The notes under the pieces: generated by a model
The model's database searches: none
Seen by the model: only the letters and a program-made list of their open reading frames with translations
What the model was told of the DNA's origin: nothing
Source of the DNA: Pseudomonadota bacterium
Lineage (GTDB): Bacteria; Pseudomonadota; Gammaproteobacteria; Steroidobacterales; JBCBZW01
Direction: 5' to 3'
Length of the DNA stretch: 56,171 bases
NCBI GenBank assembly: GCA_039193195.1
Contig: JBCCWS010000005.1
Location: 1 to 56,171 of the forward strand
Position numbers and translations under genes: made by a program
Part shown: piece after piece, positions 8,896-18,880 of the stretch
How positions within the stretch are numbered: position 1 is the first letter of the stretch
Layout of the letters: every line of letters begins with the position of its first letter

Positions 8896-10395
8896 TTATC
8901 CGTCACCGCTGCGTCGAGCGCGCCGGTCCAACCCCAGGAGGACCGCTGCCACTACGCCCGTCACCACGAGGGCGGGCAGCGCCGGGTAGCGCAGCGCCAC
9001 CAGTGGCCGTTCGTTGCCAAGCACGTCCACCCATACGGCTGGCCCGGCGATCACCAAGGATAGGCTGGCGATGAGACCTGTCGCGCCGACGGCAAGCGGC
9101 GTGCGCGTGCGGGCATGCGGTGTGTACAAAGCGATGAGGAGAATGGGGAAATTCGCGCTTGCCGAGACGCTGAAGACCAGGCCTACGAGGTACGCCAGGT
9201 TCTGCCCTTCGAAGCCTAGGCCGAGCACGATGGCGGCCAGGCCGATGAGCAGCGTACTGGCCCGCGAGGCGCGTAGGAGTTCCTGCTCGTCGGGCGGCCG
9301 ATCGGCGCGCAGCACACGGGCGTAAAGATCATGTGCCAAAGTGCCTACGCAGGCCATAGTGAGGCCCGCCACGACGGCCAGGATCGTGGCGAAGACGACC
9401 GCGGCGATGAAGCCGGCAAGCACTGATCCACCGATTGCATTCGAAAGATGGAGAACGGTCATATTGCTGCCGCCCACGATCTGGCCGTCCACGAACACGC
9501 CGTCACGCCCTTGTAGCAGACCAACGCAAAGCGGGCCGATTAGGAACAGGATGGCGAGGAACACGAAGGCGATCACCGACATGGTCACGGCCACGGATAC
9601 GCGCGACTCGTGTGCGTCCTTCACCGTCAGAAGCCTAATCAATACATGCGGTAGCCCGCACATACCCAGCAACAGCGCTGCGGCTAGGGAGAGAGAGGCG
9701 AAAGCATCTTTGGTGACTGTGCCAGGCCCCAGGAACGCGGACGGGCGGTGGGCGGAGATTTCGGCGGCGACGGTCGTCAAATCGAAGCCCACGGCGAGCA
9801 GTCCTGCGCCGCTGAGCAGCCCGACGCCCAGCACCAGCAGGCAGGCCTTACTGATCTGCACCCAAGTGGTCGCCACCATCCCGCCCACGGCTACGTAGAG
9901 GGTCATCAGAGCGCCGACGATGGTGACGGCGAGATGGTAGGGGATATGGAAGATGGTCTCGATCAGCGCCCCAGCGCCCACCATCTGTACGATCAGATAG
10001 AACAGGGAGATGGTCAGCGTGTTGATCGCCGAGAGGATGCGCATCGGACGCTCGTCGAAGCGCTGCGCCAGGATGTCTGCCAGCGTGTAGCGACCGAGCT
10101 CACGGATAGGCCCGGCCAACAGTCCGAGCATCAGCAGCAGTCCGATCAAGGGTGAGATGAGGTAGATCGCCGCATCGAAGCCGCTGATGAAGTACAGGCC
10201 GGTGATGCCGAGCAGTGTTGTGGCCGAGAGGAAATCGCCGCTGATCGCAACACCGTTTAGCACGCCGGGCAAGCCACCGCCCGCACGATAAAACGCATCC
10301 GCCGACTGCAGCCGTCGACCGGCTAGGTAGGTGATGACCAGCGTGAGTGCCGTGATGGCTGCGAACATGCCGATGCCAACGGCACCGATGTTCAC
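8896..10395 (-). CDS. ActP-like sodium:solute symporter
   Basis: 499 residues from a GTG at 10395 that overlaps the stop of the upstream small membrane gene as GTGA; a longer in-frame start at 10428 would overlap it by 37 nt. The protein has about 13 hydrophobic helices and the SSS-family signature near the N-terminus (GGGLPGVLNGVAISGDFLSA, ADAFYRAGG), with a conserved middle (YVAVGGMVATTWVQ). It most resembles acetate/monocarboxylate symporters of the ActP branch, which are paired with a DUF485 protein as here. In this operon (MarR, VOC, DUF485, SSS) it probably imports the organic acid that the divergent monooxygenase module degrades; the substrate is not readable from sequence. Confidence 0.88.
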   Translation of the reverse strand: MNIGAVGIGMFAAITALTLVITYLAGRRLQSADAFYRAGGGLPGVLNGVAISGDFLSATTLLGITGLYFISGFDAAIYLISPLIGLLLMLGLLAGPIRELGRYTLADILAQRFDERPMRILSAINTLTISLFYLIVQMVGAGALIETIFHIPYHLAVTIVGALMTLYVAVGGMVATTWVQISKACLLVLGVGLLSGAGLLAVGFDLTTVAAEISAHRPSAFLGPGTVTKDAFASLSLAAALLLGMCGLPHVLIRLLTVKDAHESRVSVAVTMSVIAFVFLAILFLIGPLCVGLLQGRDGVFVDGQIVGGSNMTVLHLSNAIGGSVLAGFIAAVVFATILAVVAGLTMACVGTLAHDLYARVLRADRPPDEQELLRASRASTLLIGLAAIVLGLGFEGQNLAYLVGLVFSVSASANFPILLIALYTPHARTRTPLAVGATGLIASLSLVIAGPAVWVDVLGNERPLVALRYPALPALVVTGVVAAVLLGLDRRARRSGDG

Positions 10396-10592
10396 CGCTT
10401 GCCGCCCCCAGAGCGCAGTACCAACCACCAGGCCAAGCCTACGGGCGCCACGATCAGCACGCCCGCTACCACGCTAGCGACGGACCAGAGCGGCGGCGTG
10501 AGGGCATTAGCGAACCAGTCGGGTGCGGCGGCAAAGGCCACCAGTGTCGCGGCGAAGGCAAGTGTTGCGATAGCGCCCAGGGCGCCGCTCAC
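10392..10592 (-). CDS. DUF485/YjcH-like small membrane subunit
   Basis: 66 residues from GTG 10592, which overlaps the VOC gene stop as GTGA; GAGGGG lies just upstream. Two hydrophobic helices (GAIATLAFAATLVAFAAA and WSVASVVAGVLIVAPVGLAWW) and a basic tail (RSGGGKR). Small proteins of this kind precede ActP-type symporters in many Proteobacteria and are thought to accompany the transporter. Its own stop overlaps the symporter start by 4 nt, fixing a 1:1 coupled expression. A longer in-frame start at 10652 would run 64 nt into the VOC gene and is unlikely. The family assignment rests on size, topology and position rather than clear sequence signature. Confidence 0.7.
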   Translation of the reverse strand: MSGALGAIATLAFAATLVAFAAAPDWFANALTPPLWSVASVVAGVLIVAPVGLAWWLVLRSGGGKR

Positions 10593-11176
10593 CGCGCGGT
10601 CCCCTCGTGTAGCCACGCGGCGTGCTTCGGTGCACGGCCGGTCTTGTCCCATTCCTTGAGCATGGGCCGCGCCACGGCGCGCAGCTGTTGGCGCTGGTTA
10701 GCGCTACCCGTATCGGCGGCAAGCTCTAGCCTGTGCCCATTCGGATCGAGAAAGTAGATCGACTGGAAGATGCCGTGATCCACTGGGCCGAGGACCTCGA
10801 TCTCGAGGGACTCGAGGCGAGCCTTCGCTGTAACCAGGGCCTGCACATCGGCCAAGCGCAGGGCGATGTGCTGCACCCACGCTGGCGTGTTCTCGTCCCT
10901 GCCCATCGTGGGCGACTGTGGCAGTTCGAAGAACGCCAGCACGTTGTTACCACCGATGTTGAGGAAGATGTGCATATAGGGGTTCGCCTCGCCGGTGGAT
11001 GGCACCTTGTCCTCGGCGATAGCCAGCTCGAAGATCGCCCCGAGCGCGCGCTCGTAGAACTCGACCGTCTCCCTGGCGCTTCGGCAGCGGTAGGCGACGT
11101 GGTGGAAGCCGTGTAGGGACGGCGGCGGGGCGAGATCGGTGTTCTGAGTGGCCGTCTGGTCAGTCTTTGGGTTCAT
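10589..11176 (-). CDS. VOC-superfamily dioxygenase/glyoxalase-like protein
   Basis: 195 residues, ATG start overlapping the MarR stop (ATGA, 11173-11176). A single VOC module with the metal triad visible as H26 (GFHHVAY), H103 (WVQHIALRL) and E151 (NGHRLELA), plus FLDPNGHRLEL typical of type I extradiol dioxygenases and related lyases. After the VOC fold a C-terminal tail (PMLKEWDKTGRAPKHAAWLHEG) is conserved in catechol-2,3-dioxygenase-like members from aromatic clusters. Its genetic partners (FAD hydroxylase, MBL hydrolase, MarR) suggest ring cleavage of a hydroxylated aromatic, but a glyoxalase-type isomerase cannot be excluded. Confidence 0.82.
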   Translation of the reverse strand: MNPKTDQTATQNTDLAPPPSLHGFHHVAYRCRSARETVEFYERALGAIFELAIAEDKVPSTGEANPYMHIFLNIGGNNVLAFFELPQSPTMGRDENTPAWVQHIALRLADVQALVTAKARLESLEIEVLGPVDHGIFQSIYFLDPNGHRLELAADTGSANQRQQLRAVARPMLKEWDKTGRAPKHAAWLHEGTAR

Positions 11177-11661
11177 GACGCTCGCCTCGATCGCTGGATT
11201 TCGCGGCGCTGACGGCGAGCGTCGTCCGCGTCGAATTCGAAGGCGGCCGCTTCGATCTGCTCGAGTACCGCCAACAGCTCCTGTGCTTTCTCCGCCCCGA
11301 CGATCTCTATGATCTTCTCGTTGTGCCGCTCCGCCAGCATCGAGAGTTCATCTACCACCGTGCGCCCGCGCGCTGCTAGCTCCAGGGTCTGGCGCCTACG
11401 GTCCGCCGGGTCGCTCTTGCGCTTGAGCCACTTGCACTCGATGAGTTTCTGCACCGCACGCGAGATACGGGTCTTATCTAGATAGGTCCGCTGCACGATC
11501 TCCTGAGCACTCATGGGGCCGTACTGCGCCACGTTAAAGAGTACTCGCCACTCGGCACGGGAAAGCCCATAGAGCTCTGCGTACACCGCTCGAAAGGCCT
11601 GCGAAGCGTTTTCCGTGGCCTGGTACAGGCGATAAGGGATGAACATCTCGAGATTGAACAC
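11173..11661 (-). CDS. MarR-family transcriptional regulator
   Basis: 162 residues if started at GTG 11661, which has CGGAG 5 bases upstream (11667-11671); ATG 11646 (MFIPYRLYQATENAS) would give 157. The winged-helix is evident: LSRAEWRVLFNVAQYG, MSAQEIVQRTYLDKTRISRAVQKL, then the wing KRKSDPADRRRQTLELAARG. It heads the minus-strand operon with the VOC protein and transporter and is divergent from the MBL/monooxygenase operon, so it probably represses both arms from the 11662-11799 interval and is released by an aromatic effector, as is usual for MarR proteins in catabolic loci (inference). Confidence 0.9.
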   Translation of the reverse strand: MFNLEMFIPYRLYQATENASQAFRAVYAELYGLSRAEWRVLFNVAQYGPMSAQEIVQRTYLDKTRISRAVQKLIECKWLKRKSDPADRRRQTLELAARGRTVVDELSMLAERHNEKIIEIVGAEKAQELLAVLEQIEAAAFEFDADDARRQRREIQRSRRAS

Positions 11662-11799
11662 GCAGGCTCCGAAAATAATCTCATATGAAACGGTTGTAGA
11701 TGTTACCGATTCGCAGTAGCTTTGGAAAGCGGTACCCCGTGCCCGATCTCGGGTGCGAAGGTGGGCCCGCGCGAGCAAGATGAAAAAAGGCAAGGCGAT

Positions 11800-12762
11800 A
11801 TGAGCAAGCCATTCGCGTCCTCGGCAGACTTACAGGACAAGCAGGAGACCTTAGAGGTGTTGGCGGATGGCGTGTACGCGCTGACCGCCGAGGGCGACCC
11901 CAACGTGGGTGCCATCGAAGGCGAGGACTTCGTGGTCTGCATCGAGGCCCGCGCCACGCCAGCCGCGGCTCGCGAGTGGCTCACCATGCTGCGTGAACAC
12001 ACGGACAAGCCGATCAAGTACCTGCTGCTCACGCACTACCACGCGGTCAGAGTGCTCGGCGCCAGCGCCTACGCGGCGCAGGCGATCATCGCCTCTGACG
12101 TCACGCGCAAGCTGATCGAGGAGCGCGGCCGTGAGGACTGGGATAGTGAGTTCGGCCGCATGCCGCGCCTGTTCCGAGAGCCGGAAGGCATTCCGGGGTT
12201 GACCTGGCCGACGCTGACCTTCGCGAATCACCTGCGCATCGAGCTTGGCGGCGAGCGCGGCCACCTGGAGCTCGACTTCTGCGGGCGCGGCCACACCGCT
12301 GGCGACATCGCCGTGTGGCACCCTCAATCGAAGACTCTATTCGCCGGCGATCTCGTCGAGGCGCAGGCAGCGCTGTACACAGGCGACGCCTTCCACATGG
12401 ATTGGGTGGCAGGCACCTTGGACCGCGTGGCGGCCTACGAGGCGGTCAATCTCGTGGGCGGGCGCGGGGCCGTGGCGCGCGGTCGCCACGCGGTGGACGC
12501 CGCGATCGACCAGACCCGCGAGTTCCTTCGCGGCATGATCGACAACGTCGGTCAGGTGCATGCCGCTGAGGGCACCCTTCAGGAAGCCTTCGAGCTCACC
12601 CACACGGCCTTGGCGCCCAAGTTCGGCGCCTGGCCTATCTTCGAGCACTGCCTGCCCTTCAACGTGCAACGCCTGTGGGATGAACTCGATGGGATCGACT
12701 GGCCGCGCATCTGGACCATGGCGCGGGACCGCGAGGTATGGGCCGCGCTGCAGGGCGACTGA
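11800..12762 (+). CDS. MBL-fold metallo-hydrolase with atypical metal motif
   Basis: 320 residues from ATG 11800 (MSKPFASSADLQ), AAGG upstream. The fold is clear from the motif order. At the place of the usual HxHxDH it has THYHAVRVLGASAY, so the first two His remain but the Asp-His pair is replaced by Arg-Val. Later motifs are FCGRGHTAGDIAVW and LFAGDLVEAQAAL. The C-terminal half is helical (QTREFLRGMIDNVGQVHAA ... WPIFEHCLPFNVQRLWDEL). It may bind one metal or act as a lactonase/thioesterase-like hydrolase on a ring-cleavage product. It is the first gene of a plus-strand operon with the FAD monooxygenase 36 bp downstream and is divergent from the MarR gene. Confidence 0.8.
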   Translation: MSKPFASSADLQDKQETLEVLADGVYALTAEGDPNVGAIEGEDFVVCIEARATPAAAREWLTMLREHTDKPIKYLLLTHYHAVRVLGASAYAAQAIIASDVTRKLIEERGREDWDSEFGRMPRLFREPEGIPGLTWPTLTFANHLRIELGGERGHLELDFCGRGHTAGDIAVWHPQSKTLFAGDLVEAQAALYTGDAFHMDWVAGTLDRVAAYEAVNLVGGRGAVARGRHAVDAAIDQTREFLRGMIDNVGQVHAAEGTLQEAFELTHTALAPKFGAWPIFEHCLPFNVQRLWDELDGIDWPRIWTMARDREVWAALQGD

Positions 12763-12798
12763 GCATCGCTGCTGGCACAGCCGCCGAGTCACATAGCA

Positions 12799-14346
12799 AT
12801 GGTTAGCGATTTCACTAGCATTCCGCAGCACAAGTTCATTGGGGCGTCCCCGCCGCCGTCAAGTGAACGACACCACCCGGTCGTGATCGTGGGAGGGGGT
12901 CCCGTGGGCCTCACGCTCGCGCTGGATCTCGGCCACCGGGGGCACGAGGTGGTGGTGCTCAACCAGCTCGACTTTATTGCGGACGGGTCCAAGGCGATCT
13001 GCTTCTCCAAGCGCACCCTCGAGGTCTGGAACCGCTTGGGCGTGGCCCAGCGCATGGTTGAGAAAGGTGTGGTTTGGAACGTAGGCAAGGTGTTTCACGG
13101 CCATCGTCGCACGCCCGTCTATCAGTTCGATCTGCGGCCGGAGAAGGGCCAGGAGATGCCCGGGTTCATCAACCTGCAGCAATACTGGGTGGAGCAATTC
13201 CTGGTCGACGCTTTGGCGGAGCTCGAGAACGTCGATCTTCGCTGGGGACATCAGGTCACGGCGCTCGATGCGCAGCAACGCCTGCTCACGGTGTCGACGG
13301 CGCAGGGCGACTACGCCCTTAGTGCCGATTGGATCGTGGCGTGCGACGGTGCGCGCTCACCGCTGCGGCACATGCTGGGGTTGCGCTTCGATGGGCGTGT
13401 CTTCGAGGACAATTTCCTCATCGCCGACGTGCGCTTGCGCACCACCCACCCCGCGGAGCGCTGGTTTTGGTTCGACCCGCCTTGGGGCGGCAGCTCTGCC
13501 CTGCTGCACAAGCAGCCAGACGACGTGTGGCGCCTCGACTTCCAGCTCGGTTGGGATATCGACCGCGAGGCGGCCAAGCGGCCCGAAAACGTGGAGCCGC
13601 TGGTGCGCGGCATGTTGGGAGAGGAGATCGCGTTCGAGCCGGTCTGGTACTCTGTCTACACCTTCCAGTGTCGGCGCATGAACCGCTTCGTCCACGACCG
13701 CGTGATCTTCGCTGGCGATGCGGCACACCTAGTGTCACCCTTCGGTGCACGGGGCTGCAACGGCGGTGTCGCCGACGCCGACAACTTGGCCTGGAAGCTG
13801 AGCGCCGTGCTCGGCGGTGCCTCGCCGCAGCTTATCGATACCTACAACGAGGAGGCGGTGATCACCGCCGATGAGAACATCCTGAACTCCACGCGCTCGA
13901 CTGACTTCATGACGCCAAAGTCTGCCGCCAGCCTCGCCCTGCGCGATGCGGTGTTGGCGCTGGCAGCGGACCATCCCTTCGCCCGCCCCTTCGTCAACTC
14001 CGGACGACTCTCCACGCCCGTGCACTACCCGCAGGGAGCCCTTGTCGCACCCGACCGCGATGCGTGGGCAGGCGGCATTGCCCCCGGGTCTCCGGCCGTC
14101 GACGCTCGGCTCGGCGACGGCTGGTTGCTGAACCGTCTAGGTGGTCAGTGGAAGCTGCTGACGGCAGGGTCGACGGAGGGTTCTCGCTTGCCCGAAGTCG
14201 TGGTCGAGGACGAAGCAGCCCGAGCGCGCTACGATCTCACGGACGGCGCGGCGTATCTGCTGCGCCCCGATCAATACGTAGCGGCGAGATGGAAGCAGTT
14301 CGTGGCGGGCCACCTGGAGGACTCACCTTGGGCACGCTTCGCTTGA
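12799..14346 (+). CDS. FAD-dependent aromatic monooxygenase (MhpA/UbiH-like)
   Basis: 515 residues. An N-terminal GxGxxG dinucleotide fold (VVIVGGGPVGLTLALDLGHRG), a DG motif (DWIVACDGARSPLRHMLGL) and the FAD-binding GD motif (VIFAGDAAHLVSPFGARGCNGG) identify a class A flavoprotein hydroxylase of the 3-(3-hydroxyphenyl)propionate / pentachlorophenol hydroxylase group. SKAICFSKRTLEVWNRLGV is the usual early signature of that group. It would hydroxylate a phenolic or amino-aromatic ring using NAD(P)H and O2. It lies between the MBL gene and DUF2783, the latter overlapping its 3' end. The substrate is unknown; location beside a kynurenine operon makes a tryptophan-derived aromatic a candidate. 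Confidence 0.87.
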   Translation: MVSDFTSIPQHKFIGASPPPSSERHHPVVIVGGGPVGLTLALDLGHRGHEVVVLNQLDFIADGSKAICFSKRTLEVWNRLGVAQRMVEKGVVWNVGKVFHGHRRTPVYQFDLRPEKGQEMPGFINLQQYWVEQFLVDALAELENVDLRWGHQVTALDAQQRLLTVSTAQGDYALSADWIVACDGARSPLRHMLGLRFDGRVFEDNFLIADVRLRTTHPAERWFWFDPPWGGSSALLHKQPDDVWRLDFQLGWDIDREAAKRPENVEPLVRGMLGEEIAFEPVWYSVYTFQCRRMNRFVHDRVIFAGDAAHLVSPFGARGCNGGVADADNLAWKLSAVLGGASPQLIDTYNEEAVITADENILNSTRSTDFMTPKSAASLALRDAVLALAADHPFARPFVNSGRLSTPVHYPQGALVAPDRDAWAGGIAPGSPAVDARLGDGWLLNRLGGQWKLLTAGSTEGSRLPEVVVEDEAARARYDLTDGAAYLLRPDQYVAARWKQFVAGHLEDSPWARFA

Positions 14347-14531
14347 CGATGGCCCCCGCGCAGGCCGACGAGCTCTACCAGCAGCTGCTAGCCATGCACG
14401 AGGGCTGCAATACCGACGAGTCCATGCGCCGCAACGCCAAGCTGATCCTGCTGTTGGTAAATCACATCGCCGACCCAGAGGTGATCTGCGAGGCGGTGAG
14501 CATCGCAAAGCAGGCGGATCCCGCGAGCTAG
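14328..14531 (+). CDS. DUF2783 small protein
   Basis: 67 residues if started at TTG 14328, which sits 7 bases after GGAGG (14316-14320) and overlaps the monooxygenase end; ATG 14349 would give 60 residues with no ribosome site, so I prefer TTG. The body (ADELYQQLLAMHEGCNTD, ESMRRNAKLILLLVNHI, ADPEVICEAVSIAKQA) matches the DUF2783 family, a short helical protein that recurrently follows FAD aromatic monooxygenases. It may be an accessory or stability factor for the hydroxylase; no catalytic residues are apparent. It converges on the Fe-ADH gene. Confidence 0.75.
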   Translation: MGTLRLTMAPAQADELYQQLLAMHEGCNTDESMRRNAKLILLLVNHIADPEVICEAVSIAKQADPAS

Positions 14532-14552
14532 AGTGCACGTTGCGCGATCGGT

Positions 14553-15713
14553 CTAGCCCGCGTAGGCGGCCTGGTAAAGGGCGATGACTTCCTCTTTGCT
14601 AGGCTGCTTGGGGTTGGTTACGCCGCAGGCATCCTTCATGGCGTTGCCTGCGAGGGTAGGGAAGTCCGCCGGCTTCACCACGTCAAAGGCAGCCAGATTC
14701 GGCGGAATTCCTACCGTAGCAGATAGCTCACCTATCGCCGCCAGCGCCTCCTCGGCGGCCTCTTCCGCAGTCATCTTACGTACATCGATGCCGAGGGCCT
14801 GGGCGATCTCGACGAAGCGTGCGGGTACGGCCTTCGCATTGTAGGCCTGCACGTGGGGCAGAAGGATTGCGTTGCACACGCCGTGGGGTAGGTCGTAGAA
14901 GCCGCCGAGCTGGTGGGCCATGGCGTGAACGTAGCCTAGGCTCGCGCTGTTGAAGGCCATTCCAGCGAGGAACTCGGCGTAGGTCATCATCTCGCGAGCC
15001 TCACGGTCGTGGCCGTCCTTCACGGCACGTGGTAGAAAGCCGCCCACTAGCTTGATAGCGTGCAGCGCGGCGGAGTCCGTGACTGGGGTCGCCGCAGTGG
15101 AGACATAGGCCTCGATCGCGTGCGTTAGGGCATCCATCCCCGTGGCAGCAGTGAGATCGGGGGGCATTGCTTCCATCAAGTCTGGATCGTCAACGGACAG
15201 CGTTGGCGTCGTGCGCCAGTCGACGATGGCCATCTTCACGTGGCGGGCTTCATCCGTGATGATGGCGAAGCGGGTCATCTCGCTGGCCGTGCCCGACGTC
15301 GTGTTGATGGCCACCAGCGGCAGCATAGGCTGGGTCATCTTGTTGAGGCCCTCGAAGTCGCGGATGTCGCCGCCGTGAGTGGCAAGGATGCCGATCGCCT
15401 TGGCGGCATCGTGGGGGGAGCCACCGCCGAAGGAGATGATGAAGTCGCACCCTTCCTCCTTCAGAAGCGCAGTCCCTTCGTCCACTTGGGCGGTGGTCGG
15501 GTTGGGTTCGACGCCGTCGTAGACCGCGTAGTCGACGCCGATGTCCTTCAGCAGTTCGGTCAGCACCTTGGTGGCTTTCAGCTCACGGTGCAGGGGAGCG
15601 TCGGTCACGATGAGGGCCTTCTTGAAGCCCAGCCCTCGGATCTCCCGGCCGGCATCGGCGAGGCCGCCGGCACCCATGATGTTTACCACGGGCATGAAGT
15701 AATAGTACGCCAT
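14553..15713 (-). CDS. Iron-containing (group III) alcohol dehydrogenase
   Basis: 386 residues with a strong AAGGAGG upstream. The NAD site is FIISFGGGSPHDAAKAIG. Metal-site motifs are ATGMDALTHAIEAYVS, YVHAMAHQLGGFYDLPHG and GVCNAILLPHV, giving the Asp and three His of the Fe-ADH family. Closest in character to the Mdh/YiaY branch that oxidises short alcohols or reduces aldehydes. It is alone on its strand, converging on the DUF2783 gene. The 165-bp palindrome lies 168 bp before its start codon. Whether it belongs functionally to the aromatic module is not shown. Confidence 0.93.
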   Translation of the reverse strand: MAYYYFMPVVNIMGAGGLADAGREIRGLGFKKALIVTDAPLHRELKATKVLTELLKDIGVDYAVYDGVEPNPTTAQVDEGTALLKEEGCDFIISFGGGSPHDAAKAIGILATHGGDIRDFEGLNKMTQPMLPLVAINTTSGTASEMTRFAIITDEARHVKMAIVDWRTTPTLSVDDPDLMEAMPPDLTAATGMDALTHAIEAYVSTAATPVTDSAALHAIKLVGGFLPRAVKDGHDREAREMMTYAEFLAGMAFNSASLGYVHAMAHQLGGFYDLPHGVCNAILLPHVQAYNAKAVPARFVEIAQALGIDVRKMTAEEAAEEALAAIGELSATVGIPPNLAAFDVVKPADFPTLAGNAMKDACGVTNPKQPSKEEVIALYQAAYAG

Positions 15714-15880
15714 CGATTCCTCCTTACGTGTGCTCCCTGGCAGTACCGAGGAGTTTCTAAAGGTAGATATAGGTGCCGATTGTCTTCGCTTGTATCGATG
15801 AAAGTACGGATTGGGCTGCGCGACCCCGTTATCGCTTGGGCTTGCATGTCCGTGGATGTGGGCGCGTCGAAGGTCCCAGG

Positions 15881-16045
15881 CTAGTGGGCCGCTTGGTAAA
15901 TGAGGTAACGCTCAGTCTGCGGAGGGGCAGCGTCAGCAAGGCGCGTCGCGCAGCCAATGGCATCGCCATTGGCTGCATTTGACCGCCTTGCCCTGGCGCC
16001 CGTCTACTCGCTGAGCGTCACCTTATTTACCAAGCGGCCCACTAG
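15881..16045. repeat. 165-bp near-symmetrical palindrome (MITE-like)
   Basis: Arms of 81 nt face each other around a 3-nt centre. The outermost 21 nt are perfect inverted repeats (15881-15901 against 16025-16045, ends CTAGTGGGCCGCTTGGTAAA). The next 14 nt pair with two mismatches, the middle is imperfect with a conserved GCAAGGCG block, and the innermost 12 bp are perfect (15950-15961 GCAGCCAATGGC against 15965-15976, loop ATC). Both ends are CTAG, compatible with insertion at CTAG with TA duplication as IS630-type elements do. The right end includes the LysR stop codon. It encodes nothing convincing. It could be a miniature inverted-repeat element or a structured RNA; no second copy was seen in the window. 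Confidence 0.75.
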
Positions 16046-16959
16046 GCGGCACCACTGTTGGCAATGACGCGACACAGGGCCTCCGCCTGCGGGCCGAGTT
16101 CAGGTTGGCGCGAATAGAGCGCGAACCAATTGACGAACAGCCCGGACTTCGTGAGCGGTCTGCTCACGACGCCGTCGAAGCGATCATTGGACTCGAGGAT
16201 CCACTTGGTGATGATGGTAGTGCCGATGCCGGCGGCCACGAGTTCGAGGATCGGCCCCGTGAATCCCATTTGCACCACTCGCTCAGGCACGACTGATTCA
16301 GGCTGAAAGAACAGCTCGTACTCACGGTTACGCTCGGGCACGGCGCTGTTGGTAATGTACGTTTCATCGATGAAGTCGTCCGCTACCAGATAGGGCTTGT
16401 CGGCCTTCGGGTGATTCGCCGGCAGCAGGGCCACGAACTCATCGCGGATCAGCAGCTTCGACCGGTAGCGGCTGCCATCCAACTGGATCCGCTGCGTGGG
16501 GCTCGATACCAAGGCGATGTCGACGTCGTCGCGTGACAGCGCGTGCCTGGGATGCACTGCTGCTTCCGAGACGACCTCAAGCTCTACGGTCGGGAACAGC
16601 GTCTCGAACTCTCGCACGGCGGCCGGCAGCCAGGAGTAGGAGGCATATTGCGGCATACCGATACGAAGCACCTGACCTGCGCGGCTCGGGAGGTTCATCA
16701 GCTCCCGCTCCACGCGCACCAGTTCGGTCAGTATCCGGCGCGCGGAGGCGAGCAGCAGGGTGCCGGCCGGTGACAAGGTGAGACGGCGGCCGCGGCGTAG
16801 GAACAGTTGTGTGCTGAGGACTTCCTCGGCGTCCTGCAGGCGGCTACTGAGGGCCGGCTGGCTGATGTTCAACAGCTCCGCTGCCTTCGTCAGCGTGCCG
16901 GCGCTCTCGACCGCGTGGATCATCTGCAGGTGCTTAATGGTCAGGCGAGTCCCTAACAT
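16042..16959 (-). CDS. LysR-family regulator, probable kynurenine operon activator
   Basis: 305 residues. The N-terminal HTH is typical (IKHLQMIHAVESAGTLTKAAELLNISQPALSSRLQDAEEVL), followed by a LysR effector domain (VLRIGMPQYASYSWLPAAVREFE). It resembles the MetR-like branch. It is divergent from the 3-hydroxyanthranilate dioxygenase/kynureninase operon across about 95 bp containing an AT-rich palindrome. This arrangement points to control of that operon, probably by tryptophan or kynurenine as co-inducer (inference). Its stop codon (16042-16044) lies inside the end of the 165-bp palindrome, so insertion of that element may have set the present C-terminus (RVIANSGAA). Confidence 0.88.
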   Translation of the reverse strand: MLGTRLTIKHLQMIHAVESAGTLTKAAELLNISQPALSSRLQDAEEVLSTQLFLRRGRRLTLSPAGTLLLASARRILTELVRVERELMNLPSRAGQVLRIGMPQYASYSWLPAAVREFETLFPTVELEVVSEAAVHPRHALSRDDVDIALVSSPTQRIQLDGSRYRSKLLIRDEFVALLPANHPKADKPYLVADDFIDETYITNSAVPERNREYELFFQPESVVPERVVQMGFTGPILELVAAGIGTTIITKWILESNDRFDGVVSRPLTKSGLFVNWFALYSRQPELGPQAEALCRVIANSGAA

Positions 16960-16976
16960 ATAAGAAAAATCTTTGA

Positions 16977-18876
<1,900 letters not shown>

Positions 18877-18880
<4 letters not shown>

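Noticed and set aside
15773-15982. 69-codon frame through the palindrome
   Set aside because: Half of it is inverted-repeat sequence; no ribosome site.
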